A stretch of 23,619 nucleotides of DNA, from NCBI GenBank assembly GCA_030612965.1, contig JAUWMW010000010.1, positions 1 through 23,619 on the forward strand, written 5' to 3'. The stretch comes from a bacterium. GTDB lineage: Bacteria; Zixibacteria; MSB-5A5; GN15; FEB-12. Below the pieces are notes generated by a model. It was not told where the DNA came from and made no database searches. It saw nothing but the letters and a program-made list of their open reading frames with translations. Positions within the stretch are counted from its first letter, which is position 1, and the number at the start of each line of letters is the position of its first letter. A program made the translations under genes and the position numbers. This document shows positions 1-8,200 of the stretch, piece by piece.

Positions 1-28
1 GCGGTCCGCCGACCGCCAAACTCACTGT

Positions 29-57
29 TTGACTTGCTCGGGTTACCGCTTTATATT
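29..57 (+). promoter_or_regulatory. Predicted sigma-70-type promoter of the hutU-led unit
   Basis: A -35 hexamer TTGACT (29-34) and a -10 hexamer TATATT (52-57) are separated by exactly 17 bases. Transcription would start near 64, leaving a leader of about 20 bases. The ribosome site AGGAG (72-76) stands 7 bases before the hutU ATG. The same -10 hexamer and spacing recur before two other genes in the window. No repressor operator is evident. Confidence 0.65.
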
Positions 58-83
58 CGCCGGATAACAACAGGAGTCTGTCG

Positions 84-1739
84 ATGAAGCCCAGGAAAGT
101 CAAAGCTGCTCGTGGTCTGAAACTGTCATGCAAGGGTTGGCATCAGGAAGCCGCCCTCAGGATGCTCAACAACAACCTCGATGCGGAGGTTGCCGAGAAA
201 CCGGAGGAGTTGATTATATACGGTGGCAGCGGTAAGGCCGCGCGCAACTGGGAAGCTTACGACGCCATAGTCAAGTCGCTCAAGAAACTTGAGAACGATG
301 AGACGCTGCTGATCCAGTCGGGCAAACCGGTCGGCGTTTTTCGCACCCACGAGTATTCACCGCGAGTAATAATCGCCAACTCCCATCTGGTGCCGCACTG
401 GGCGACATGGGAAAAATTCCGTCAGTTGGAACGGTTAGGGCTGATCATGTTCGGCCAGATGACCGCCGGCAGTTGGATTTATATCGGTACTCAGGGAATC
501 ATCCAGGGAACGTACGAGACATTTGCAGCCATCGCCGACAAGCATTTCGGCGGCGATCTGAGCAGTAGATGGATCCTTACCGGCGGCATGGGTGGCATGG
601 GCGGCGCGCAACCGATGGCAGGCACCATGTCGGGCGCATCGATTCTGGTGGTTGAGGTCGACGAAGCCCGCATCAATCGTCGCATCAAGCAGGGCTTCTG
701 CCATGTCAAAGTGAAGACTCTTGACAAAGCGATCAAGCTGATCAAAGAACATACCAAGTCGAAAGAACCGATTTCGATTGGACTGGTGGGCAACTGTGCC
801 GAGATTTTCCCGGAGATATTCCGTCGTGGGATCGTGCCGGATATCGTCACCGACCAGACCTCGGCGCACGACGAACTGAACGGCTATGTTCCGGAAGCGC
901 TGACGGTGGTCGAGGCCAACCGGATGCGCAAGAAAGATCCCAAAGGTTATATCAGGCGTTCCTATGAGTCGATGGTTAAACACTGCGACGCTATGCTCAA
1001 GTTCCAGAAGGCCGGCTCGGTGGTGTTCGACTACGGCAACAACCTTCGCGGGCAAGCTCAAACGGGTGGGCTGGTCAACGCCTTTGCCTATCCGGGTTTT
1101 GTGCCGGAGTATGTTCGCCCGCTGTTCTGTGAAGGGCGTGGCCCGTTTCGATGGGCCGCTTTGTCGGGCGATCCGAATGATATTGCCGTCACCGACGAGA
1201 TCGTTCTCAAAGAGTTTGCCAAGAACAAGTCATTGGTGCGCTGGATCAAAATGGCGCGCGAACAGATTCCGTTCCAGGGCTTGCCGGCCCGCATCTGCTG
1301 GCTGGGGTACGGCGAGCGCGCGCGCTTCGCCGACATCATGAACAACTACATCGCCAAAGGCAAAATCTCCGGTCCTATAGTAATCGGTCGCGACCACCTC
1401 GACTGCGGTTCGGTGGCCTCTCCATACCGCGAAACAGAAGGGATGCTCGACGGTTCCGACGCTATAGCCGACTGGCCTCTTCTGAACGGCCTGCTCAGTG
1501 CGATCTCCGGCGCCAGTTGGGTGTCGATTCATCACGGCGGCGGGGTTGGGATCGGGAACGCTATTCATGCCGGAATGGTAGTGGTGGCCGACGGCACCAA
1601 AGAGATGGCCGAGCGTCTCAACAGGGTCCTGACCAATGATCCGGGCAGCGGCATCGTCCGCCACGCCGACGCCGGTTACCCCGATGCGATCAAGTTCGCG
1701 CGCAAACACAAGGTCAAGATCCCGATGCTAAAGAAATGA
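84..1739 (+). CDS. hutU: Urocanate hydratase
   Basis: Converts urocanate to 4-imidazolone-5-propanoate, the second step of histidine breakdown, in the cytoplasm with tightly bound NAD+. The 551-residue length is normal for the family. The NAD-binding glycine-rich stretch GGMGGMGGAQP lies near residues 167-177. The family's active-site cysteine is in RICWLGYGER (Cys405 here). Conserved blocks IGRDHLDCGSVASP (434-447) and HHGGGVGIGNAIHAG (483-497) are intact. The ATG is set by AGGAG 7 bases upstream. hutI, the next enzyme of the pathway, lies downstream but is separated by an unrelated membrane glycosyltransferase gene. Histidase (hutH) is not in this window. No truncation is seen, and the identification is firm. 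Confidence 0.97.
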   Translation: MKPRKVKAARGLKLSCKGWHQEAALRMLNNNLDAEVAEKPEELIIYGGSGKAARNWEAYDAIVKSLKKLENDETLLIQSGKPVGVFRTHEYSPRVIIANSHLVPHWATWEKFRQLERLGLIMFGQMTAGSWIYIGTQGIIQGTYETFAAIADKHFGGDLSSRWILTGGMGGMGGAQPMAGTMSGASILVVEVDEARINRRIKQGFCHVKVKTLDKAIKLIKEHTKSKEPISIGLVGNCAEIFPEIFRRGIVPDIVTDQTSAHDELNGYVPEALTVVEANRMRKKDPKGYIRRSYESMVKHCDAMLKFQKAGSVVFDYGNNLRGQAQTGGLVNAFAYPGFVPEYVRPLFCEGRGPFRWAALSGDPNDIAVTDEIVLKEFAKNKSLVRWIKMAREQIPFQGLPARICWLGYGERARFADIMNNYIAKGKISGPIVIGRDHLDCGSVASPYRETEGMLDGSDAIADWPLLNGLLSAISGASWVSIHHGGGVGIGNAIHAGMVVVADGTKEMAERLNRVLTNDPGSGIVRHADAGYPDAIKFARKHKVKIPMLKK

Positions 1740-1833
1740 TAGCCAAAGACTGTCACCGCGTCTGACGGCCAATAGTTATGCCACACGAGTCGGCGCACAA
1801 GCTACTCAGTCCGACCTCAGCGCCGGTGCGATC

Positions 1834-3270
1834 ATGATCAATTTCGTCAAGGAAGAATCCTCCGCCCGGTTGTTGTTCTACAGCGCGCTGGTTCTCTTTT
1901 TTGTCCTGCATCTCTATCGACTGAACGCCCCTCCGAACGGATACCATCAGTGGCGTGAATCCGACACCGCCGCCATTGCGATGAATTACTATCAGGAGGA
2001 TATGACTTTTCTCCAGCCTCGGGTCAATCAACGCGGGGCTGGTTCCGGGGTAACCGGGTCGGAACTACCCATTTACAATTACTCTGTTGCTCTCGTATAT
2101 CAACTGGTGGGGCCACATCATGCCGTGGCGCGGCTGCTGACTTTGTTGGCAGCCTGTCTTGGATTGTGGTTTTTCTATCGTTTGACTCGAAGAGTGCTAA
2201 GTCAGACGGCAGCCTCTCTTTCGGTCTGGGCGTTGGCCTTTTCACCGTTGTTTTTTTTCTACAGTTACAAGATTATGCCGGATATCTGGATGCTCTCATT
2301 AGGTCTGGGTTCGGTGTTGTTCTACCTGCGCTTTCTTGACGACAAGAAACTCCGCCATTGGTTACTTTCAGTTCTCCTGTTGGTTCTGGCCGCCGGCATC
2401 AAGCCGCTGATACTTTCGATCTACCTGCCCTTTCTGTACGTGACCTGGCGAAATCGGAGTTCGCGCAGGAACCACCTTTGGTGGTGGGCTGCCTACGTAG
2501 CCGCCACACTCCTGCCTGTCCTGGGCTGGTTCTGGCGCGCCCGTCAACTGAAAGCCGAGGGTGGTCACGTCTTTTACCTCGGGGAGGCCTTGCTTGATTT
2601 TACTGACTACTTCCTGCAACCGCAGTTTTTCAAGAAGCTGTTTCTCCAATGGCCGTGGGAACTGTGGATTGGCTGGATCCTGGTCCCCGCGTTCGTTTGG
2701 GGACTCTACCGGGCGGCGCGCGCCCGGATCGGCGGTCTGTTCATGGTTTGGATCATCGCTGCATTTATCGTCTTCATCCTGACGGCGTCACACGCTTGCA
2801 CTCACGATTACTATACGTTGATAATTCCGGCCCCTCTGGCCGGACTGACCGGCTACGGCCTTTCCCTGCTGCTGAGAGAATCCGGGTGGCGCCGCCTGAC
2901 TGCGATTGTCCTGATTGCACTGGCGCCTATCAGCACGGTGGCACGTATCTACCATCGGTTCGGCCCCACCGATGAATACCACGCCATTCGCAGGAATGTC
3001 GACAGGGTCATTCCCCGTCAGGCACGGGTGATTGTTCAGGGCAAGACTCCTCCGATTCGTCTTTATCAGTTGAACCGCCACGGCTGGCGAATCGAGACCA
3101 TCGGGGGGTACGACAACATCGCTTCCATGGTGCGCCAGGGGGCCGAGTTCCTGATTCTGGACCAGCCGTTTGATCCTAATAGTGACTCGCTACGGTTGAT
3201 TTTTGAGCCGTCGGCAGTTAGATTGGGACCGTTGTATTGTTATCGGGTCTTACCCGAAGCTGGAACCTGA
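1834..3270 (+). CDS. Polytopic membrane glycosyltransferase, GT39/ArnT-like (PMT) family
   Basis: A 478-residue integral membrane protein with about ten hydrophobic segments starting at residues 12-30. The first periplasmic loop carries HQWRESDTA (38-46), which resembles the acidic catalytic loop of GT39/GT83-type enzymes. A second acidic site follows at GSELPIY (75-81). Such proteins transfer a sugar from a polyprenyl-phosphate donor to a lipid or protein on the outer face of the inner membrane. The acceptor and sugar cannot be told from sequence. The C-terminal 80 residues are soluble. The gene sits 94 bases after hutU and 25 bases before hutI on the same strand, so co-transcription is likely although the function looks unrelated. 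No clear ribosome site precedes the ATG, so the start is less certain than the family. Confidence 0.8.
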   Translation: MINFVKEESSARLLFYSALVLFFVLHLYRLNAPPNGYHQWRESDTAAIAMNYYQEDMTFLQPRVNQRGAGSGVTGSELPIYNYSVALVYQLVGPHHAVARLLTLLAACLGLWFFYRLTRRVLSQTAASLSVWALAFSPLFFFYSYKIMPDIWMLSLGLGSVLFYLRFLDDKKLRHWLLSVLLLVLAAGIKPLILSIYLPFLYVTWRNRSSRRNHLWWWAAYVAATLLPVLGWFWRARQLKAEGGHVFYLGEALLDFTDYFLQPQFFKKLFLQWPWELWIGWILVPAFVWGLYRAARARIGGLFMVWIIAAFIVFILTASHACTHDYYTLIIPAPLAGLTGYGLSLLLRESGWRRLTAIVLIALAPISTVARIYHRFGPTDEYHAIRRNVDRVIPRQARVIVQGKTPPIRLYQLNRHGWRIETIGGYDNIASMVRQGAEFLILDQPFDPNSDSLRLIFEPSAVRLGPLYCYRVLPEAGT

Positions 3271-3295
3271 ACAGTAAAGCAGAGACTTACGGAAA

Positions 3296-4606
3296 ATGCC
3301 GGCGATTAAGAAAGCCACGCTACTCGTCAAGAACATCGGTCAGTTGGTCACGATGGCGGGAGACGTTCCCCGACTCGGTGATCAGATGAAACAACTGGCT
3401 CTGGTTGAGAACGGGGGAGTAGCCATAGCCGGTGAGGAACTGCTGGCGGTGGGTCGTTCCGATGAGGTTGAAGGCCGCGCGCCGTTGGCTGAGGGATGTC
3501 GGGTGATCGATGCCTGCGGCCGGGTTGTCACGCCCGGTTTCATTGATCCGCACACTCACCCGGTGTTCTCGATGACGCGCGAAAAAGAATTCGAGATGCG
3601 CATCCAGGGCAAAACCTACATGGAAATCGCCGCTGCCGGTGGCGGCATCCGAGCCTCGGTTCGTGACCTGCGCACCACGCCCACCGATGTTCTCATCAAA
3701 AAGACCTCGCGCCGGCTCGACCGGCTGTTGGCTCACGGTATCACCACTATCGAGGCCAAATCCGGCTACGGTCTGTCGACTGAGTCTGAACTCAAACAGT
3801 TGGAGATTATTCGCGAACTCAACAATACGCACCCCATCGATCTGGTTCCGACTTTTCTGGGTGCTCACGAAGTTCCGGACGAATACCGCGAAGACCGCAA
3901 AGCCTATGCCGACCTGGTAATCAACGAAATGTTGCCTAAGGTTACCGCGCAAGGGTTGGCCGAGTTCTCCGACATCTTCTGCGAGAAAGGTGTGTTCGAC
4001 GTCGATGAATCACGTCGCATCCAGCAAGCCGCCAGGGACTCAGGACTTGGTTTGAAGTTCCACGCCGATGAATTGGGTTCCACCGGCGGTGCTGAGCTGG
4101 CCGCCTCAATGGGGGCTGTCTCCGCCGATCACCTCGTATACGCTTCTGCCGAAGGCATTCGGGCTTTGGCTGCATCCAGGACGGCAGCGGTTCTGTTACC
4201 CGCGACCACCTTTTCGCTGGCCGGGACCACCTACGCTCCGGCCCGCGAAATGATCGAGGCTGGTGTCATCGTGGCGCTGTCGACCGATTGCAACCCCGGT
4301 TCCAGTAACACCGAATCTTTGTCTCTGGTTATCTCACTGGCTGCATTACAGATGAAAATGACGGCAGCCGAAGCAATCTCGGCGGTTACGGTCAACGCCG
4401 CCTGTGCTATCAACCGACAAGACCGAATCGGTCGCCTCGAAGTTGGTTGTATGGCCGACCTGGTCATCTGGGACATGCAGGACTATCGCGAACTGCCTTA
4501 TCACTGCGGTGTAAACCTGGCCCAGTTGGTAATTAAGCGGGGTAAAATAGTGAGCGGGTCGCTCGGAAACGGGAACGTGCGCAAAGCTCAAGGGTTGAAG
4601 GATTGA
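3296..4606 (+). CDS. hutI: Imidazolonepropionase
   Basis: A zinc/iron amidohydrolase that opens the imidazolone ring to N-formimino-L-glutamate, the third step of histidine degradation. Length is 436 residues. Family metal and catalytic residues are present: DPHTHP (His86, His88), GAHEVPDEY (His191), FHADELGS (His256) and STDCNPGSS (Asp331). The substrate-binding stretch KSGYGLSTESE (155-165) is also intact. The stop codon overlaps the next gene's ATG by one base (TGATG), implying translational coupling to an envelope lipoprotein that has no metabolic link. Together with hutU this gives two consecutive steps of the Hut pathway. hutH and the final formiminoglutamate hydrolase are outside the window or absent. 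Confidence 0.96.
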   Translation: MPAIKKATLLVKNIGQLVTMAGDVPRLGDQMKQLALVENGGVAIAGEELLAVGRSDEVEGRAPLAEGCRVIDACGRVVTPGFIDPHTHPVFSMTREKEFEMRIQGKTYMEIAAAGGGIRASVRDLRTTPTDVLIKKTSRRLDRLLAHGITTIEAKSGYGLSTESELKQLEIIRELNNTHPIDLVPTFLGAHEVPDEYREDRKAYADLVINEMLPKVTAQGLAEFSDIFCEKGVFDVDESRRIQQAARDSGLGLKFHADELGSTGGAELAASMGAVSADHLVYASAEGIRALAASRTAAVLLPATTFSLAGTTYAPAREMIEAGVIVALSTDCNPGSSNTESLSLVISLAALQMKMTAAEAISAVTVNAACAINRQDRIGRLEVGCMADLVIWDMQDYRELPYHCGVNLAQLVIKRGKIVSGSLGNGNVRKAQGLKD

Positions 4607-5097
4607 TGGCACATAGGATATCGTTAGCACCGCTTGTAGCGGCTTTGTTAGGCTTGGGTTGCGGCGTCTATACGTTCAACCCGGCCGGGAAATCGAGCAT
4701 CCAAACGATAGCGGTCGACCGTTTTGACAACAAGACAACCGAGTATGATCTGGCCGACCGCATGACCGATCTGGTGATCGATGCCTTTCTGGCCGACGGA
4801 ACTTTCAAGGTTGTCTCCGCCGATAATGCCGACGCGGCTCTGTCCGGTGTTCTGACTCGTTATGAACGCAAGCCGTTTGAGTATGACGACAATGACGTGG
4901 TGTTGTCATACAGCGTGACAATGACTTTTGACGTGGCGCTGAAAAACCCACGGGACAACGATTCTGATATCTGGCGGGAAAGCATGGTCCAGGAAGGTGT
5001 TTACCTGGTCGACAGCGAAACCGAACAGGATGGTCAGAGCAAAGCGATTCAGCGTCTGATCGTATCGATAATCAATCGTACCACCAAGAGTTGGTGA
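4606..5097 (+). CDS. LptE-like outer-membrane lipoprotein
   Basis: The 163-residue product starts with a lipoprotein signal peptide ending LLGLG-Cys19, so it is lipidated after export. The mature part begins GVYTFNP, followed by IQTIAVDRFDNKTTEYDLA, then TDLVIDAFLADGTFKVV and ADAALSGVLTRYERKPF. This is the layout of LptE-family proteins, which plug the LptD barrel and help insert lipopolysaccharide into the outer membrane. The ATG at 4606 overlaps the hutI stop. A TTG codon directly before it is also in frame but less likely. Sequence identity in this family is low, so the assignment rests on layout and the conserved FDN.T pattern. A PorV-type barrel gene follows, which fits an outer-membrane role. 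Confidence 0.72.
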   Translation: MAHRISLAPLVAALLGLGCGVYTFNPAGKSSIQTIAVDRFDNKTTEYDLADRMTDLVIDAFLADGTFKVVSADNADAALSGVLTRYERKPFEYDDNDVVLSYSVTMTFDVALKNPRDNDSDIWRESMVQEGVYLVDSETEQDGQSKAIQRLIVSIINRTTKSW

Positions 5098-5205
5098 TAG
5101 CGGCAGTGGATCCGACGTCAGTTCTATAGCGCCGACCAAACAGGTCGATAAACAGTATAAGATGGTAGAAAGCCCAAGATAGGAATCAGACAAGAAAGGT
5201 CGGTT

Positions 5206-6162
5206 TTGAAAAGATACACATGCTTGTTGATACTCGCGATGGTTCTCACCTTGACGTTAGGTGTCCCCCCTGAACCAAATGCCGAGATAAACTCCAAAGC
5301 CGGAACCAGTGCGTTTCCATTCCTTAAGATCAACATAGGAGCCAGAGCCATCGGGATGGGTGGCGCCGCCACCGGCCTGGCTGATGATGAATCGGCGCTT
5401 TACTACAACCCGGCCGGTATCGCCGGCGCCAAGGAAACGCGATGGATCGGCGGCTACCATAACTACTTCGTGGATATGCAGTCCGGTTTTGTCGGTATGG
5501 TTTTCCCTATCGATGAACGAAGTACGATAGCCGGGCACTTCGATTATTTAGGCTACGGTGAATTCATCGAAACCGACACCAGTGGTCGGCGACTGGGAAC
5601 GTTTGGCGGCAGCGACATCGTGCTGGCGACAACCTACGGACGACAGGTGGGATACAATTTCAAACTCGGCATCACGGCCAAGTTCATATACGAGAATGTC
5701 CACGAATACTCAGCCTCCGGTTTCGCGGTTGACCTGGGCGCCAAGTACACCGACAATCGCGAGCGCTTCACCGGCGGCGTGATGGTGCAGAATCTGGGCA
5801 AACAGCTTTCGGCGCTGGGTTCTGAAAAGTACCGATTACCCCTGACCATTCGAGGCGGTGTCTCTTACCGACCTCGTGGCTTACCGCTACTATTGGCTTC
5901 TGATCTGATCGTGCCGGTCGACAATGACATCGACTTTGCCATCGGTGGCGAGTACCACGAACTGAAACCACTTTACTTGCGGCTCGGATGGAACAGTTTC
6001 GGCTCCAACTATCGCGCGCACGACTCCGACGACAATTGGGCCGGCATGACCGTTGGAGTCGGTTTCGATTACAGGCGATTGCACATTGCCTACGCCTATG
6101 CCCCCGGGGCTGATCTTGGTGAGAGTCACCGCATAACTGTAACCGGAGGGTTTTCCAAATGA
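5206..6162 (+). CDS. PorV/PorQ-family outer-membrane beta-barrel protein
   Basis: 318 residues with an N-terminal signal peptide (hydrophobic core LLILAMVLTLTLGV, residues 7-20). Just after it comes the hallmark block GARAIGMGGAATGLADDESA followed by LYYNPAGIAG (residues 46-75). This is shared by PorV, PorQ and FadL-like barrels. The rest alternates short amphipathic strands and ends in an aromatic-containing strand. In Bacteroidota PorV acts as a type IX secretion shuttle for cargo. Here no other type IX gene is visible, so only outer-membrane location is inferred. The start is TTG, supported by AAGAAAGG (5192-5199) 6 bases upstream. Its stop overlaps the next ATG by four bases (ATGA). Confidence 0.82.
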   Translation: MKRYTCLLILAMVLTLTLGVPPEPNAEINSKAGTSAFPFLKINIGARAIGMGGAATGLADDESALYYNPAGIAGAKETRWIGGYHNYFVDMQSGFVGMVFPIDERSTIAGHFDYLGYGEFIETDTSGRRLGTFGGSDIVLATTYGRQVGYNFKLGITAKFIYENVHEYSASGFAVDLGAKYTDNRERFTGGVMVQNLGKQLSALGSEKYRLPLTIRGGVSYRPRGLPLLLASDLIVPVDNDIDFAIGGEYHELKPLYLRLGWNSFGSNYRAHDSDDNWAGMTVGVGFDYRRLHIAYAYAPGADLGESHRITVTGGFSK

Positions 6163-6620
6163 GCATTCGTGCAACGGTCTCGTTGTTATGCGTCGGTCTA
6201 AGCCTGACCGTCCTGCTGGTATGTGCCGACTCGGCGGAGGATGCTCCCAGGAAGACCGTCATCTCTCTTTTCGGCGCCATGGAAAAAAACGACCAGGCCG
6301 CTCTGATTTATCTGCTGGACCTGCCGGAATTGATGAGAAACCTCAACGAAGACTACGCCATACAGACCGACAGCCCCCGCGTGTTCACGAGCCCCGAGCA
6401 GATTCTCGAGGATCTGACCGGTGAAGGGCTGACTAAGAAAACCTGGTTCTCCCTCCAACGGATCATCAACAAGGTTAACATCGGGGGCGACGACGTGGCT
6501 TCTGTCGATGTCACTTTCGTCGACAAGGAAAAGTCGCAGGGATACATGACGAGGTTCGGGCTGCACAAAGTCAATGGCAAGTGGAAGATATACAGCTTCA
6601 AGACGGTCAGCAGTTCTTAA
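6159..6620 (+). CDS. Small exported protein, possibly NTF2/SnoaL-like fold
   Basis: 153 residues with an N-terminal signal sequence (hydrophobic 6-22) and no convincing lipobox, since valine precedes the cysteine. The mature region opens with a helix containing VISLFGAMEKNDQAALIYLLD and ends with FGLHKVNGKWKIYSFKTV. That opening-helix plus closing W-K-I-Y beta-strand pattern is typical of DUF4878/SnoaL-like proteins. No catalytic residues can be assigned, so this is a fold guess. The ATG overlaps the barrel gene stop by four bases (ATGA), so the two are translated together and probably act in the same compartment. It ends the long plus-strand run beginning at hutU. Confidence 0.7.
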   Translation: MSIRATVSLLCVGLSLTVLLVCADSAEDAPRKTVISLFGAMEKNDQAALIYLLDLPELMRNLNEDYAIQTDSPRVFTSPEQILEDLTGEGLTKKTWFSLQRIINKVNIGGDDVASVDVTFVDKEKSQGYMTRFGLHKVNGKWKIYSFKTVSSS

Positions 6621-6676
6621 CTTACCAAACATCCCATATTTGTCATGCGTCGTTGAGACTGTCCCGAGAGATACTG

Positions 6677-6704
6677 TGGGCGGCAGACCTACCGGTCTGC
6701 CCCA
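6677..6704. repeat. Short palindromic repeat, GGCAGACC type
   Basis: Arms GGCAGACC (6682-6689) and GGTCTGCC (6694-6701) are perfect complements around TACC. The outer bases GTGGG and CCCAC extend the pairing with one bulged base. A related hairpin (GCAGATGT / ACATCTGC) lies at 17648-17665. It is one member of the palindromic intergenic repeat families in this window. Confidence 0.75.
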
Positions 6705-6719
6705 CTGTATTACGTCAAG

Positions 6720-6809
6720 CGGCAGACCGGCGCCCCACCCAGAGCACCGGCGTCGGGTGGTGTTTTTCATTGTGAAGCCCACCTGTCGCTCCGCTTTAGG
6801 TGGGGTACC
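6720..6809. repeat. Dispersed 90-base repeat, copy 1
   Basis: Matches 8099-8187. Over the 77-base core (6733-6809) the two copies differ by 5 substitutions and one single-base indel. The ends are inverted repeats (CGG-CCCCACC against GGTGGGG-CCG, with two central mismatches in this copy). Inside is a hairpin, CCACCC against GGGTGG, followed by a T run on the plus strand. A second hairpin, CACCT against AGGTG, follows. Confidence 0.85.
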
Positions 6810-7413
6810 GAATGCGTCACCTAACCCCGCGCAGGGCTGGTCTTGCGTCGCCCCAATGAACGCTACATATGTCCTGCCGGAGACAAGCCCTGCCGCTTTG
6901 CGCATCTGATCCGCGAACAGAATTCTCGGACCGGATTTGAAGAGAGAAAAAACAAAAAGAAGCTTGCCGAAAGGAGGTGGGGATAGAGGGGGGAATCCCC
7001 AGTAGGTTCCAATCAGCAAACTTCAATTTATTATACTGCCTGGCCTTGATCCTGTCAATAGCGAATCGCACTCGAAAGGCGCCGAAGTCCAATTCCCAAT
7101 ACCCGCCGATAAGTCCTGAAGGCTGTCGTCGGGCAACACGCCACTTGTCTATGTCGTTGTCGTTCCACTGGTTGCAAGGCCGGCAAGCCGATCGCTCATT
7201 ATATGTCAGGCACCCAAATCGTGGGCTTGGCCCTAATGGTCAGGCTCGCAATTCCCGCCCCGTCCGGGACCATCTTCCTTGGCATTGTAAATGGATTGTA
7301 GCGGTCCGCCCGGTCAGAAAAACCTGTTAGATTGCATTGTCGGAATAGGCAGATGTCGTTGCACAGATCAACCGGGTCGCACGTTAGAAATATGGCCGAC
7401 GGTCTTTTTTCGG

Positions 7414-7442
7414 TTGTGCCGTGCGAGCGGCTGTTGTATATT
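7414..7442 (+). promoter_or_regulatory. Predicted promoter of the 7481 lipoprotein gene
   Basis: TTGTGC (7414-7419) and TATATT (7437-7442) are spaced by 17 bases. The -10 hexamer is identical to the one before hutU and lepB. Transcription would start near 7449, about 32 bases ahead of the ATG. The ribosome site AGGAG (7467-7471) is 9 bases before the start codon. Confidence 0.6.
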
Positions 7443-7480
7443 GGCTCGGAGTTTATGTCTTGAAATAGGAGTTTTGATCT

Positions 7481-7936
7481 ATGAAGAAATATCTTGTAAT
7501 CTTTGGATGCTTGGTGGCTTTGGTCATAGCGTTTGGATGTCAAAGTGATATCGTCCTGCCACCGGATGTAAACCTGGTCGGGACCTACACCGGCACCTAT
7601 AGCTACATCACTAACTATGCGGGGGGAGCAGACGAAATAACAACCACAGCATATGTTATCTTCATCTTTGATGAGACAGCATATCACATGAACCTGGATA
7701 CCGCATTTACGGATCAGTATTGCTTCTGCGCAGTGGATGGCCAATGGGCGCTCACGGAAGGTGTTCGCCTCAAAGAGAAGCAGTCCGGACCGGAGGAGGG
7801 GTGTGGAGGCGCCTGCAACGATGAGATGAATCCAAAAGGTGTCTTTGTTCGTGAAACGCCGGCCGACTCGTTAGTTCTCAAGTTGCAGGAAGGCACTACC
7901 TTGATGGAGTTGCGGTTGTGGAAGGTATCCGACTGA
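7481..7936 (+). CDS. Small cysteine-containing lipoprotein of unknown function
   Basis: 151 residues. The N-terminus is a lipoprotein signal peptide with basic MKK, a hydrophobic core, and IAFG-Cys20 as the probable lipidation site. The mature part starts QSDIVLPPDVNLVGTYTGTY, reminiscent of small lipocalin-like or META-like beta proteins that open with a G-x-Y strand. Further cysteines cluster at YCFCAVDGQW and GCGGACND, which may form disulfides in the periplasm. I do not recognise the family and assign no function. It is a self-contained unit with its own promoter, AGGAG ribosome site and a strong terminator about 50 bases after the stop. Repeats lie on both sides. Confidence 0.8.
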   Translation: MKKYLVIFGCLVALVIAFGCQSDIVLPPDVNLVGTYTGTYSYITNYAGGADEITTTAYVIFIFDETAYHMNLDTAFTDQYCFCAVDGQWALTEGVRLKEKQSGPEEGCGGACNDEMNPKGVFVRETPADSLVLKLQEGTTLMELRLWKVSD

Positions 7937-7986
7937 CGCCACCCGCATGGCCGCGTAAGCACGCGGCTGGTATTCCGATAATTCTG

Positions 7987-8013
7987 AAACAGGGCTCCGG
8001 CCCTGTTTTTTTT
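7987..8013 (+). terminator. Rho-independent terminator of the lipoprotein gene
   Basis: Perfect 9-base stem AAACAGGGC (7987-7995) with GCCCTGTTT (8000-8008), loop TCCG, and a T run continuing to 8013. It begins 50 bases after the lipoprotein stop codon. Confidence 0.93.
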
Positions 8014-8098
8014 GTGCGCTGTGGTGATTTGGTGGTCCCATAGCCCGGGGTCTGCTACCAATTGCCTGTCCGTAGTGTCGCCGGATTATGCTGGGTGA

Positions 8099-8187
8099 CG
8101 GCAGACGGGTACCCCACCCAGAGCTTCAGCGTCGGGTGGGTTTTTCACTGTGAAGCGCACCTGTCGCTCCGCTTTAGGTGGGGTACC
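8099..8187. repeat. Dispersed 90-base repeat, copy 2, with perfect terminal inverted repeat
   Basis: Second copy of the element at 6720-6809. Its core ends are a perfect 11-base inverted repeat, GGTACCCCACC (8108-8118) and GGTGGGGTACC (8177-8187). Inside, CCCACCC (8113-8119) pairs with GGGTGGG (8134-8140) and is followed by TTTTT (8141-8145), which looks like a terminator on the plus strand. No coding capacity. The compact inverted-repeat form suggests a REP- or MITE-like element. Confidence 0.85.
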
Positions 8188-8200
8188 AATGTAGCTTCTT

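Larger units (their letters stand above)
6621..7413. other. Gene-free stretch, repeats in its left half
   Basis: About 860 bases separate the exported-protein gene from the 7481 lipoprotein gene. I see no open frame with a ribosome site, codon bias or recognisable product on either strand. The left part holds a short palindrome (6677-6704) and one copy of a 90-base dispersed repeat (6720-6809). The part from about 6820 to 7413 shows nothing I can assign. It may include remnants of decayed sequence. The lipoprotein promoter begins at 7414. Confidence 0.6.

Noticed and set aside
435..1061. Long open frame on the minus strand opposite hutU (about 208 codons)
   Set aside because: It is antisense to a firmly identified gene, has no ribosome site or recognisable domain, and reads as a mirror of hutU codon usage.
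3320..3952. Long open frame on the minus strand opposite hutI (about 210 codons)
   Set aside because: Same reasoning: antisense to a well-conserved enzyme, with no domain or start signal.
6198..7019. 273-codon minus-strand open frame covering the exported-protein gene and the following repeat
   Set aside because: It runs through a dispersed repeat and opposite a gene that has a signal peptide and an ATGA overlap; the translated product shows no domain.
6820..7413. Small genes on either strand in the gap before the lipoprotein gene
   Set aside because: Several open frames of 60-120 codons exist but overlap each other, lack ribosome sites and give low-complexity, arginine-rich or cysteine-scattered translations typical of non-coding GC-rich DNA.
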